Below, piece by piece: positions 6,442 to 14,782 of a stretch of 20,327 bases of DNA (positions within the stretch are counted from its first letter, which is position 1; each line of letters starts with the position of its first letter). The notes under the pieces were generated by a model that was not told the origin of the DNA, did no database searches, and saw nothing but the letters and a program-made list of their open reading frames with translations. The position numbers were made by a program, and so were the translations under genes. The stretch comes from Thermoprotei archaeon ex4572_64 (GTDB taxonomy: Archaea > Thermoproteota > Thermoprotei > Thermoproteales > Thermocladiaceae). The stretch lies in the NCBI GenBank assembly GCA_002254895.1, contig NJDF01000003.1, positions 1-20,327 of the forward strand, written 5' to 3'.

Positions 6442-7853
6442 TCAATTATTAAAGATTAACTTCTCTAGGTAATCTGTGTCGAAATTATCCTTAAAGATTT
6501 TCAAAAACTTCTCAACATTCTCATCAAGAATCATTAACCAATCACCACAACTATCTCTTGTAGGTAATTTCTTCATCTTTCTCACAGTGTTGAGAATGCT
6601 TTCTCTAACTTTAACATTGTTTAAAAATCCGTGAAGACTTGTGGCTACAACATGTAACTTTTCATCAAATCCACCATCATGATCTTGAACTTTTTTGAAA
6701 TTTCTCTCAAAGACTTTAAGTAATGGTCTTGATGAGCCATTATATACTGGTCTTCCTCTACGAATTTCATAACCTTTAACGTAGCTTGAAGGTAAGATAT
6801 TATTTTCAAGAATTTCTGCTAGTGTATGTGCAACTATCTTGTTATAACCATACCTTATCTCTAGATCTAGTATTTTCAAACCATCAGCATGTATGGGCGT
6901 GTTGGATTCAAGACCGTAGGGATCGCTTATTCTTCTTGTAAGTATTTGAAAACCACCACAGATACCAATTATTACGCATGAACCTGACAGTCTATTAATT
7001 GCTTTATCAATTTCTTGCCTCTTAAGCCATTCAAGACTTTGAAAAACATTTCTAGATCCTGGAAGAATTATTATATCTGGCTCACCTAAGCTACGTCTTG
7101 ATCTTACAATTCTAACTGAGACGTCTGGTTCAAGTTTTAGAGGTTCAAGATCGTTAAAGTTGGATATGTATGGATATGCAATTACTGCCACATCTATATC
7201 ACCATTACCGAAACCTTCAAGATTTTCAGAATCTTCAGGCCATATGTGAGTATCTTCAAGATAAGGCATTACACCAAGAACTTTAATGCTAGTTTTTCTC
7301 TCTAACCAATCAATTGCTGGCTTAAGTATTTCATAACTGCCACGAAATTTATTAATAATAATTCCTTTAATTAGTTTTCTATATCTTGGTGGTAAGATCT
7401 TTAAAGTACCGATGATAGATGCGAAGGCACCACCACGATTAATATCTACTACGAGTATTGCGTTTAAGTTATGCTTATGAGTTATTCTCAAATTAGCTAT
7501 ATCTTTATCTATGAAGTTTGGCTCAACTTTAATCTACTCCAATATTCTTGAAAAGTTAATACTCCTCTAGATCTTCCCTTGACAATAACTTCGCAGTAAT
7601 TCTCACCTAAGGGCTTGATGAGTATTGGATTCATCTCTACAAGAGGTTCAGTGAAGGCTGAGTATGCTTGCATTGCTTGTGCAAGAGCAATTTCACCACC
7701 ATTAATTGCAGGATAGCTGTTGAGAGACATGTTTTGAACTTTAAAGGGACTCACTTTCAACCCCTTCTTAGCGAAGTATCTAGCAATAATAGCTGTTATT
7801 AAAGATTTACCACAACTACTTGAACAACCAACAACAGATAAGCCAAAAACCAC
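6442..7853 (-). pseudogene. cobQ: Adenosylcobyric acid (cobyric acid) synthase, broken by an internal deletion and frameshift
   Basis: CobQ amidates four side chains of adenosylcobyrinic acid diamide in B12 synthesis. The N-terminal piece (7853 to about 7525, 114 residues) has the nucleotide loop GCSSSCGKSLITA and the CobQ blocks FKVQNMSLNSY, GGEIALAQAMQA and NPILIKPLGEN, then stops soon after YWSRLKL. One frame over, without its own good start, the rest resumes as EPNFIDKDIANLRI, then VVDINRGGAFASIIGTL, and runs through the glutamine amidotransferase half with GICGGFQIL (nucleophilic Cys) and SLHGFL (His) to 6442. In intact family members about 30 residues, including the conserved EGAGS-type Mg-binding motif, lie between SRLK and E-PNFIDKD. 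Here they are missing and the frame changes at about 7522-7527. Loss of that motif should abolish ATP-dependent activity even if both parts were translated. A sequencing or assembly error would have to explain a missing block as well as a frameshift. Confidence 0.85.
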
Positions 7854-7950
7854 TGTAAGTAGTGCTGATGGAAGAATTTAAAAGTATTTGATAAAGTCAA
7901 TAATGTAGATACATTAAGTAATAGAGAATTAATGTGACATATAGAAAAAC

Positions 7951-7959
7951 CTTTAATTA
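7951..7959 (+). promoter_or_regulatory. TATA box for tRNA-Met
   Basis: CTTTAATTA lies about 30 bases before 7981, which would give a short 8-base leader to the mature tRNA at 7989. Confidence 0.4.
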
Positions 7960-7988
7960 CCTAAATAATGCATTAAAACTATAGAGAA

Positions 7989-8062
7989 GCCGGGGTAGCT
8001 CAGCTGGTTAGAGCGCCCGGCTCATAACCGGGAGGTCCCGGGTTCAAATCCCGGCCCCGGCA
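7989..8062 (+). tRNA. tRNA with anticodon CAT, most likely elongator tRNA-Met
   Basis: A complete cloverleaf of 74 bases: acceptor GCCGGGG/CCCCGGC with discriminator A, D arm GCTC-AGCTGGTTA-GAGC, anticodon arm CCCGG-CTCATAA-CCGGG with CAT at 8023-8025, variable loop AGGTC, and T arm CCGGG-TTCAAAT-CCCGG. CCA is not encoded (CTA follows A73) and there is no intron. The initiator is excluded because it has an A1-U72-type start and three consecutive GC pairs in the anticodon stem. tRNA-Ile(CAU), which carries agmatidine in archaea, has the same anticodon and cannot be fully excluded by eye. Confidence 0.93.
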
Positions 8063-8090
8063 CTACTCAATACTCACACTTACCTAGGTT

Positions 8091-8175
8091 TTCTCACATA
8101 CTACTCTCTACACTAATTAGCATATTGTCAATTCTACTAGTAATTGAACGAGAGTGTTAAGAATTGATGTGAGAA
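8091..8175. repeat. Nested inverted repeats between tRNA-Met and cofG
   Basis: TTCTCACAT (8091-8099) is perfectly complementary to ATGTGAGAA (8167-8175). Inside it ACTCTC (8103-8108) pairs with GAGAGT (8150-8155), and inside that CAATT (8129-8133) pairs with AATTG (8142-8146) around an eight-base loop. The three stems nest in the right order within 85 bases. The whole 8063-8335 interval has no convincing reading frame. It could be a structured RNA, a small non-autonomous element or chance. Confidence 0.4.
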
Positions 8176-8294
8176 GCATTAATCCTACCATCACTTCTAA
8201 TCGTAGAGTAAGTCTTGAGAGCTCTATGTAGTGATGTTAAGTTATGCATAATTTTTAACTCTACATGTAAATTATTGTGAAAATTAGAGAGGAG

Positions 8295-8302
8295 TTTTAT
8301 AA
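8295..8302 (+). promoter_or_regulatory. TATA box for cofG-cofH
   Basis: TTTTATAA predicts a start near 8325, about 11 bases before the cofG ATG at 8336. Confidence 0.45.
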
Positions 8303-8335
8303 TGCATTATGTAGGGAAATGATGCTTTAATACTT

Positions 8336-9442
8336 ATGGAAGCAAATGACTTAGAACTTAACTTACTACTACATGTGGCTAGGTATGTTAGAGATAAATG
8401 CTTTAATAAAATCATTACATATTCTAGAAAGATATTCATACCATTAACTAACATTTGTAGAAATAGGTGTAGATATTGTGGTTTTAGAAGAAGTCCTAAA
8501 GATCGAGATGCCATATTCATGAACATTAATGAAGTCTTAAATCTCGTAAAACATGCTGAGAAGTTGAAGGTTAAGGAAGTGCTCATATGTACGGGTGAGA
8601 AGCCTGAAACTAAGTACGTCGAGATTAAAGAGAAATTGAAAATTATGGGTTACGAATCATTTGTAGAGTACGTACTTGATGTATGTAGATGTATTCTAGA
8701 GAAGACTAAGATAATGCTAATACATACCAACATTGGTGTTTTAGATCTTGATGAGATGAGAATGTTAAAACCATATGTTGTAAGTATGGGTCTAATGCTT
8801 GAATGTATTAGTGAGAGATTATGCCTACCCGGTATGCCTCATGATGAATCACCAACTAAGCACCCCAAGATTAGGCTCGAAATGATTAGAAATGCAGGTA
8901 CTTTAAAAATACCATTCACTACAGGTATCTTAGTAGGTATTGGTGAAACTGTTGAAGAGAGGGTAAGGTCATTATTTGAAATTAAGAAAATTCATGACGA
9001 GTATGGACATATTCAGGAAGTAATCATACAGAATTTTCAACCACAGAAAGGAACACTAATGAGTACTCATGAACCACCATCACTTATAGATATGCTCAAA
9101 ACAATAGCTATTGCAAGACTTATCTTTAAAGATAAAGTAAGTATTCAAGCACCACCCAATCTTGAGAGAAATTATGAACTATACTTACTAGCAGGTATTA
9201 ATGATTGGGGCGGTATTTCACCAATAACCATAGACTACATTAATCCTAAAAACCCATGGCCAAGAATTGGAACTCTTCGTAATGTAACTGAAAGCTATGG
9301 ATACGTATTGAGAGAAAGATTACCAATATATCCTAAATTTACAAAAATGATAAATTATGTACATGAAAATTTAAGAGATAGAGTTCAATTACTAGTTGAT
9401 GATTATGGATTTGTTAAGAAAGAATTTGAAGTACTTGAATAG
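8336..9442 (+). CDS. cofG: 7,8-didemethyl-8-hydroxy-5-deazariboflavin synthase subunit CofG
   Basis: CofG works with CofH to build the deazaflavin chromophore Fo from tyrosine and a flavin-pathway uracil, using two radical SAM reactions. The motif Cys41-x3-Cys45-x2-Cys48 (CRNRCRYC) follows TYSRKIFIPLTNI, the typical CofG lead-in, and CGFRR continues it. LICTGEKPE is the SAM-binding region; VLIHTNIGVLD-like and MLECISERL stretches, FTTGILVGIGET and IQNFQPQKGTLM are CofG signatures, and INDWGGISPIT closes the barrel. At 368 residues it is full length. An in-frame stop upstream (8312-8314) supports ATG 8336 as the start. Downstream cofH overlaps the stop, so the two are one transcription unit. 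No defects are visible. Confidence 0.95.
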   Translation: MEANDLELNLLLHVARYVRDKCFNKIITYSRKIFIPLTNICRNRCRYCGFRRSPKDRDAIFMNINEVLNLVKHAEKLKVKEVLICTGEKPETKYVEIKEKLKIMGYESFVEYVLDVCRCILEKTKIMLIHTNIGVLDLDEMRMLKPYVVSMGLMLECISERLCLPGMPHDESPTKHPKIRLEMIRNAGTLKIPFTTGILVGIGETVEERVRSLFEIKKIHDEYGHIQEVIIQNFQPQKGTLMSTHEPPSLIDMLKTIAIARLIFKDKVSIQAPPNLERNYELYLLAGINDWGGISPITIDYINPKNPWPRIGTLRNVTESYGYVLRERLPIYPKFTKMINYVHENLRDRVQLLVDDYGFVKKEFEVLE

Positions 9443-10586
9443 TTATGAAAATATCATCACCATAATCGATAAGCTTCTCAAACACATCGATTCCGGAGTT
9501 GCGTCAGTACTAGATAAAGCTTTAAGTCTTAAAGACATTAGTGATGAGGAAGCTCTAACACTCTTTGAATGTGAAGGCTTGGAGCTCTGGCTTACAGTTC
9601 TCTGTGCTGACTATCTTAGATGGTTAAGTGTAGGTGATGTCGTAACATTCGTAATTAATAGAAATATAAACTACACAAACTACTGCATCATTGGTTGTAG
9701 ATTCTGCGCTTTCTCTAAATGTATTGAAAGAGAAAGCTATACATTAAGTATCAGTGAGATTTTAAGAAAAGTTGAAGAGGCTTGGAGAAAAGGTGCTACG
9801 GAGGTCTGTATTCAGGGAGGTATCAATCCTAAATTACCACCAGAGTACTATATTAACATTGTTAAAGAGATTAAGAGAAGATATCCCCATATTCACATTC
9901 ATGCATACTCACCACAAGAAATTCATCACATAGCTGAAATCATGAATATGGATTATCGTGAAGTATTAGAGATGCTTAAAGAGTATGGTCTAGATTCAAT
10001 ACCAGGCACTGCCGCTGAGATTCTTGATGATGAGATTAGGAAGATTATCTGTCCAAACAAGATTAACACCAAGACATGGGTTGAAATAATAAGAACAGCA
10101 CATAGTCTTGGTATAAAGTCAACAGCAACCATCATGTACGGTCATGTTGAGAAAAACGTACATAGAGTTAGGCATTTGAGAATTATTAAAGATATTCAGA
10201 GAGAAACTAAGGGATTTACAGAGTTCATACCTTTACCATTCATTCACCATAAGACTAGACTATATCTTGAAGGTAGAGCTAGACCTAGCTCTTCCGGAAT
10301 TGAAGACGTTAAGATGCATGCCATAGCGAGAATATACTTAAATAACTACATTAAAAATATTCAAGTATCATGGGTAAAGCTGGGTGTAAAGTTTGCACAA
10401 ACACTACTTTATGCAGGATGTAATGATGTGGGAGGAACTCTTATGGAAGAAAATATCTCAAGAGCTGCAGGTTCTACTTACGGAACATCTCTAAGTGTTG
10501 ATGAGATGGTGAGGATTATCAGAAGTATTAATAGAATTCCAGCACAGAGAGATACTTTGTACAGAATTTTGAAGATCTATGTTTGA
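9435..10586 (+). CDS. cofH: 5-amino-6-(D-ribitylamino)uracil--tyrosine 4-hydroxyphenyl transferase CofH
   Basis: CofH is the second half of Fo synthase; it joins a tyrosine-derived radical to the ribityl-aminouracil. The motif CIIGCRFCAF (Cys-x3-Cys-x2-Cys) after INYTNY is diagnostic, followed by ATEVCIQGGINPKLPPEYY, HIHAYSPQEI, LDSIPGTAAEIL, TATIMYGHVE, FIPLPFIH and NDVGGTLMEENISRAAG. The start is uncertain. The frame is open back to TTG 9396 with ATGs at 9399 and 9405, but the family needs little before LLKHIDSGVASVLDKAL, so TTG 9435, overlapping the cofG stop by eight bases, is my choice. The longer reading would overlap cofG by up to 47 bases. Its 3' end overlaps convergent cofD by 10 bases. 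Confidence 0.94.
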   Translation: MNSYENIITIIDKLLKHIDSGVASVLDKALSLKDISDEEALTLFECEGLELWLTVLCADYLRWLSVGDVVTFVINRNINYTNYCIIGCRFCAFSKCIERESYTLSISEILRKVEEAWRKGATEVCIQGGINPKLPPEYYINIVKEIKRRYPHIHIHAYSPQEIHHIAEIMNMDYREVLEMLKEYGLDSIPGTAAEILDDEIRKIICPNKINTKTWVEIIRTAHSLGIKSTATIMYGHVEKNVHRVRHLRIIKDIQRETKGFTEFIPLPFIHHKTRLYLEGRARPSSSGIEDVKMHAIARIYLNNYIKNIQVSWVKLGVKFAQTLLYAGCNDVGGTLMEENISRAAGSTYGTSLSVDEMVRIIRSINRIPAQRDTLYRILKIYV

Positions 10587-11527
10587 GGTGTAATTGCTTT
10601 ACACAAGTTATAGATTTCTCTTGAAAATCTAATCTTATCATCGAGAGTATTCATTATGGTATTAGTTACGTATACCTTAACGTTAAACTCATCTTCAATC
10701 AAATCTTTAAAAGCTTCATCTTGCACATCTATAATAATTACGTTAATTACATCTCTAAACATCTCTACAAGACCTATTGGTGAGGCTTCGTAGCCAAGTG
10801 CTCTCATAAACTTATCAGCTGGCCCCTTTAATGGCTTGCCTCTAATTAATGGTGAAATAGCAATTACTTTACTCTTAACTTCTCTTAAAGTCTCATACAC
10901 TTCTCTAATCTTAACTATTGGTCCAATACTATTTACAGGATTGCTTGGACCTATGATCACGATATCACACTCTTTTAAAGATTCAATTACTTCAGGTGCT
11001 GGTCTAGCACTGTTTAGGCCTTTAAATACTATGCCGTAAACTTCAAGTTCAGACCTATACTTGACGAGATATTCCTGTATATGCATTTCACCTCTAGGTG
11101 TAAGTACATATGTCGTTATCTCGTCATTACTTGCAGGTAATATCTTTGCTTTAATTCCTAATCTTGACGTTATGTATTTCGTTATCTCATAAAGTCTATA
11201 ACCTTTTTTCAGTAAGTAAGTTCTAACTACATGTATTGCTAGATCTTTATCACCAATATTGAACCAATCCATTTCTATACCTAAAGTTCTTGCAAAATTT
11301 AGAAAGTTGAATGTGTCACCTCTTACACCCCAATATTTACTAGTATCTAACATGTCTGCGAATAAGTATGTTACTGTATCTATGTCTGGACATATGTAGA
11401 GTCCATTCCACCAAAAATTGTCGGAAATGTTTGTAATGACTGTGATATTCTCATCACCAACTATTCTTCGAAATCCTTCAATAAGCTTAGGTGTACCGCA
11501 ACCACCACTAAGAAAGGTGATTCTCAT
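10577..11527 (-). CDS. cofD: 2-phospho-L-lactate transferase (CofD)
   Basis: CofD transfers the phospholactyl (or related) moiety from its guanosine-diphosphate donor to Fo, giving F420-0. The N-terminus FLSGGCGTPKLIEGF is the glycine-rich nucleotide-binding loop. NISDNFWWNGLYICPDIDTVTY, YWGVRGDTFNFL and WFNIGDKDLAIHVVRT are the characteristic Fo and metal-binding blocks. IIGPSNPVNSIGPI and SPLIRGKPLKGPADKFMRALG follow. Length of 316 residues is normal. ATG 11527 is preceded on the minus strand by an AT tract around 11557-11550. It is convergent with cofGH, so the F420 genes here lie in two transcription units, overlapping by 10 bases at their stops. CofC and CofE are not in the window. Confidence 0.95.
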   Translation of the reverse strand: MRITFLSGGCGTPKLIEGFRRIVGDENITVITNISDNFWWNGLYICPDIDTVTYLFADMLDTSKYWGVRGDTFNFLNFARTLGIEMDWFNIGDKDLAIHVVRTYLLKKGYRLYEITKYITSRLGIKAKILPASNDEITTYVLTPRGEMHIQEYLVKYRSELEVYGIVFKGLNSARPAPEVIESLKECDIVIIGPSNPVNSIGPIVKIREVYETLREVKSKVIAISPLIRGKPLKGPADKFMRALGYEASPIGLVEMFRDVINVIIIDVQDEAFKDLIEDEFNVKVYVTNTIMNTLDDKIRFSREIYNLCKAITPQT

Positions 11528-11696
11528 ATAGTTATAAAGCTTAATTACTCTTTTTAATGTTATGAGTGTTTTGAAACTACTACGTCATGATGAGGAAGTT
11601 ACATTAAGGTTATGTCAAATCAACATTTCACTGAGAGGAGTTCTAGAAAAATCTTTTAATAGTCTTAAATTTCTGAATTTTAACTGGGTGATATCT

Positions 11697-12233
11697 TTGA
11701 TAACTTGCGATATTTGTGGTAATATCATTACTGGTGAACCAATTATTGTCGAGGTTGAGGGTGCGGTTTTAGCGTTATGTTCTGCATGTGCTAGTAAGTA
11801 TGTTAGTACTAAGAATGTTAAGGTATTATCAAAACCAACAACTACAAAACAAAGACCAACAGTTAGAGAACACTATGCTCAAAAGAACGTAACTATTAGG
11901 TATCAACCTTTAAGGAAGAGAGCAAGTATTGATAGACTTGAAATCGTTGAAGACTATGCTGACCTAGTAAAGACTGCACGTGAAGGTCTTGGTCTTTCAA
12001 GAGATGCTTTAGCTAAAATCATAGGTGTTAAGGAGAGCGTAGTTAGAAGAATTGAGGAAGGACAATTAATACCTGATCTTGAATTAGCGAGAAAACTTGA
12101 GAAAGTACTAAACATAACTTTAATTAGAGAGAAGATTGAAGAGCCGAGCATAACCTCAACATCTAGTAAACACGAACTAACTCTCGGAGATATTGTTGAG
12201 ATTAGGAGGAGAGATAGGAAGTCTAAATCTTAA
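11697..12233 (+). CDS. Archaeal MBF1-like protein (zinc ribbon plus helix-turn-helix)
   Basis: Multiprotein bridging factor 1-like proteins bind DNA or the ribosome through an XRE-type helix-turn-helix. The N-terminal zinc ribbon is ITCDICGN...LALCSACASK, two Cys-x2-Cys pairs. A lysine/arginine-rich linker follows, then the HTH, LVKTAREGLGLSRDALAKII to KLEKVLNITL, and a charged tail ending RRRDRKSKS. The open frame extends up to ATG 11562, but those 45 extra residues do not resemble the family, whose members begin just before the zinc ribbon. TTG 11697 gives MITCDICG and has CTTAAATT (11664-11671) upstream; GTG 11688 is the alternative, with a TATA-like tract at 11653-11660. hflX follows after 39 bases with its own TATA box. 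Confidence 0.85.
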   Translation: MITCDICGNIITGEPIIVEVEGAVLALCSACASKYVSTKNVKVLSKPTTTKQRPTVREHYAQKNVTIRYQPLRKRASIDRLEIVEDYADLVKTAREGLGLSRDALAKIIGVKESVVRRIEEGQLIPDLELARKLEKVLNITLIREKIEEPSITSTSSKHELTLGDIVEIRRRDRKSKS

Positions 12234-12242
12234 AGTTAAGAT

Positions 12243-12250
12243 TTATAAAA
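12243..12250 (+). promoter_or_regulatory. TATA box of hflX
   Basis: TTATAAAA lies at exactly -30 to -23 from the GTG at 12273, the textbook archaeal spacing for a leaderless mRNA, and decides the hflX start. Confidence 0.6.
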
Positions 12251-12272
12251 ATATAATACACATTAAGTTGTA

Positions 12273-13517
12273 GTGTGTAAGAGCAAAGCACTGCTAGTAT
12301 ATGTTGATGAGGATGTAATTAAGAGCAAAGTTGAGGAGTTTAAAGTTCTTGCAGAAGTTGCAGGTTATAATGTTGTTGATGTAGTGATTCAGCGTAGAAG
12401 TCAAGATCCACGATACTATCTCGGATATGGAAAGCTACGTGAAGTTAAAGAATATGTTAAAGGACAAAATATTGATGCACTGATTACTTATCATCATCTA
12501 AAACCTACACAATACTTCAATTTAGAGAAAGAGCTTAAAATTAGAGTAATTGATAGAGTTCAACTCATTCTTGAAATTTTTGATAAGAGAGCAGGTAGTA
12601 AGGAAGCTAAATTACAGATAGAACTTGCTAGATTAAGATATGAACTTCCAAGAATTAGAGAGTATATAAGACTTGTAAAGCTTGGTGAGCAAATAGGTTT
12701 TCATGGCGCTGGTGAATATGCTGTAGAGGCATACTATAGACATGTTCGACAAAGAATCACAAACATTAAGAGAGAGTTAAGTAAGGTTCATGAGAGAAGA
12801 GCTTCCATAATAGTTAGGAGAAGAAATTATGGAATACCCGAGATCGTACTTACAGGCTACACCATGGCTGGTAAGACAACGATCTTCAATAGATTAAGTA
12901 GAGAGTTCAAGTATAGAGATGGTAGACCATTCGCGACCTTAGATACGTACTCAAGACTAATAGTACTTGATGGTAGGAAAGCAATAATTACAGACACTGT
13001 AGGTTTTATAGATGATTTACCACCTCTACTTGTCGAATCTTTCTACGCAACAATTGAAGAAATAAGACATTCAGACCTAATTTTACTAGTACTTGACACT
13101 AGTGACTCTGATAGGGAATTTGAAAGGAAGTTGCAAAGCTCTTTAAAAATATTGAACAGTCTAGCTATATCGTCTTCTAAAATACTACCTATACTTAATA
13201 AGATCGACTTAGTAAGTTCTGATGAATTAAATGAGAAGATCAGTATTGTTAAGAAGTATATGAATACTAATGACATAGTTTCAATTTCTGCAGAGTACGG
13301 TATTGGCTTTAATGAACTAAAAATGATGATTATAAACAGATTAAGTAACTTCATTAAACTTAGATTAAAGATTAATCCTGAAAAGCTTCCCGAATGGATA
13401 TACAGTATTGCTAGTGTCAATTTCATAGATGGTTCAGTAGTACTTAATACTCATGAGCAAAATTTAGGTAAGATTTTAAATTGGATAAGTACTCAAGGAT
13501 TGAAGGTAGATATTTAA
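12273..13517 (+). CDS. hflX: HflX-family ribosome-associated GTPase
   Basis: HflX binds the large ribosomal subunit and in bacteria splits stalled ribosomes. The N-terminal domain shows QDPRYYLGYGKLREVKEYV (the usual P-x-x-x-x-G-x-GK pattern), then DRVQLILEIFDKRAGSKEAKLQIELA and a helical linker. The GTPase domain starts near residue 190: G1 GYTMAGKTT (195-203), G3 DTVGF (241-245), G4 NKID (309-312) and an SAEYGIG G5-like stretch. G1 has Met and Thr where most members have Asn and Ser, a mild change. At 414 residues it is full length. The GTG start is supported by the TATA box 30 bases before it. The stop TAA shares its last A with the ATG of tfe, so the two are coupled. Confidence 0.93.
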   Translation: MCKSKALLVYVDEDVIKSKVEEFKVLAEVAGYNVVDVVIQRRSQDPRYYLGYGKLREVKEYVKGQNIDALITYHHLKPTQYFNLEKELKIRVIDRVQLILEIFDKRAGSKEAKLQIELARLRYELPRIREYIRLVKLGEQIGFHGAGEYAVEAYYRHVRQRITNIKRELSKVHERRASIIVRRRNYGIPEIVLTGYTMAGKTTIFNRLSREFKYRDGRPFATLDTYSRLIVLDGRKAIITDTVGFIDDLPPLLVESFYATIEEIRHSDLILLVLDTSDSDREFERKLQSSLKILNSLAISSSKILPILNKIDLVSSDELNEKISIVKKYMNTNDIVSISAEYGIGFNELKMMIINRLSNFIKLRLKINPEKLPEWIYSIASVNFIDGSVVLNTHEQNLGKILNWISTQGLKVDI

Positions 13518-14044
13518 TGAGTAGTAACTTTGAGGTTAAACTCTTCATAAACTACGTTAAGAGAAGGACATCCCTAGAGTTTGATAGTGAAAGTATGGGT
13601 GAACTTGCAGTAAATATTGTAAATGTCTTACTATCTAGAAACGAACACATGAGTGATGAGAAGGTGATTTCTCTAGTAAATGCAAATCCAACAGATGTTA
13701 GAAAAGTATTGCAATTCTTATATCGATTAGGCGTTATTGATCTTGTTCGTGAAACTGCAAATCAATATAGATACGAGTATAAATGGTCATTAAGTAAAGA
13801 TAAGATTTCAAGATTCATTCGCGCAAGAATTAACAATATTATTGAGAAATTAACACATATTGTTAGAGAATTATCATCAAGTACACCATACCTCTGTCCA
13901 ACATGCTTTAAGAGGTATTCACTCGATGAAGCATATGACTTCAATTTTGAATGTCCAAGAGATAAAACACCACTAGTTCAGATTGACGTAACTTCAGAAG
14001 TAACCTACTTAAATAAGATCATCAAGGAGTTGAGGGAAAGGTGA
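13517..14044 (+). CDS. tfe: Transcription factor E, alpha subunit (TFE), with incomplete zinc site
   Basis: TFE helps open promoters by binding the RNA polymerase clamp and stabilising the bubble. The N-terminal winged helix spans roughly residues 15-85, including LLSRNEHMSDEKVISLVNAN and VRKVLQFLYRLGVIDLVRE. A helical linker (RFIRARINNIIEKLTHIVREL) leads to the zinc ribbon, LCPTCFKRYSLDEAYDFNFECPRD. The last CxxC of the ribbon reads CPRD, so the fourth cysteine ligand is missing and Asp stands in its place. I chose ATG 13517, which shares a base with the hflX stop, over an in-frame ATG at 13481 that would extend 36 bases into hflX. The product is 175 residues. The PAC2-family gene follows with a Shine-Dalgarno sequence over the tfe stop. 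Confidence 0.9.
   Translation: MSSNFEVKLFINYVKRRTSLEFDSESMGELAVNIVNVLLSRNEHMSDEKVISLVNANPTDVRKVLQFLYRLGVIDLVRETANQYRYEYKWSLSKDKISRFIRARINNIIEKLTHIVRELSSSTPYLCPTCFKRYSLDEAYDFNFECPRDKTPLVQIDVTSEVTYLNKIIKELRER
14040..14044 (+). promoter_or_regulatory. Shine-Dalgarno site overlapping the tfe stop
   Basis: GGTGA sits six bases before ATG 14051 and contains the TGA stop of tfe. It fits the archaeal 16S anti-SD and supports coupled translation of the PAC2-family gene; most other genes here show no SD. Confidence 0.55.
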
Positions 14045-14050
14045 AAGACT

Positions 14051-14782
14051 ATGAAAGAGAGTATAAGATTTAAAATGATTAAGCCTGTACTTAATAGGAG
14101 TATATTCATAACGGGATTTCAAGGAATTGGACTTGTAGGCTACTTATCAATTAGACACTTAATTACTGACCTTAAATGTGAGAGAGTAGGCTTCATAGAA
14201 ACTCCATACGAACCACCATACTCTGCACACATATTTAGTAAGGATGTCTTATCAACACCTGGAGAACTCTACTCATCTGAAAAGTATGGAATAACCATAT
14301 TCATAACTCACTGGAGCTTTTTTGATAAGTATATGAGAGAACTTATGCAGAAACTTGCAAGATGGGTCTATTTGAATGGTTATAAAATGGTAATACTCTT
14401 TGGTGGTCTTGATAGTGAACTACGTGGTCCTGATACTGATAATTTAAGAGTAGTAACGACATCAAGCTATAAGAAGCTTAACTACCCTACAGGTAATGCT
14501 AAAGAGATGGATATAAATTATCTAGTTGTAGGGCCTCTAGCACTACTCCTGAACGAGTTTGAGAGACTTAACTATCCTGCAATGGCAATTCTTCCTTACG
14601 CTAATAAGTGGAGAGCTGATCCTTTAGCATCAATTAATGGTTTAGAATTCTTCTCAAGAGTCTTTAACGTACCTATAAATACTGAAAAATTAAGAGAATT
14701 TGCTGAAGCTTATGAGAAGGAGCTTGAAGAAGCTAGGAGAGCTCTTGAGAAGAGGGAAGGTGGCCCTCCATACTATATATGA
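14051..14782 (+). CDS. PAC2 family protein (proteasome assembly chaperone-like)
   Basis: The N-terminal pattern SIFITGFQGIGLVGYLSIRHLI is the PAC2-family signature, and FIETPYEPPYSAHIF and GITIFITHWSF continue it. KMVILFGGLDSELRG and YLVVGPLALLLNEFERLNYPAMAILPYA are the later core strands. The C-terminus is an acidic/basic helix (LREFAEAYEKELEEARRALEKREGG), probably a coiled coil. In eukaryotes PAC2 proteins chaperone proteasome alpha-ring assembly; archaeal PbaA/PbaB belong to the same superfamily, so a proteasome-related chaperone role is reasonable inference. The 243-residue length is typical. It sits last in the hflX-tfe unit behind a good SD. Its last 50 bases overlap the 3' end of convergent tgtA. 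Confidence 0.85.
   Translation: MKESIRFKMIKPVLNRSIFITGFQGIGLVGYLSIRHLITDLKCERVGFIETPYEPPYSAHIFSKDVLSTPGELYSSEKYGITIFITHWSFFDKYMRELMQKLARWVYLNGYKMVILFGGLDSELRGPDTDNLRVVTTSSYKKLNYPTGNAKEMDINYLVVGPLALLLNEFERLNYPAMAILPYANKWRADPLASINGLEFFSRVFNVPINTEKLREFAEAYEKELEEARRALEKREGGPPYYI

Noticed and set aside
6442..7853. Reading cobQ as two genuine split subunits
   Set aside because: The second piece lacks a credible promoter or start, and a conserved catalytic block is missing between them, so deletion explains the data better.
1..7853. High number of Trp residues as a hint of TGA recoded to Trp
   Set aside because: The Trp codons I looked at are TGG, and TGA works as an ordinary stop (for example in thrC and tfe), so there is no evidence for recoding.
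11562..11696. N-terminal extension of the MBF1-like protein from ATG 11562
   Set aside because: The 45 residues have no family resemblance, and a TATA-like tract before 11697 lies inside the extension.
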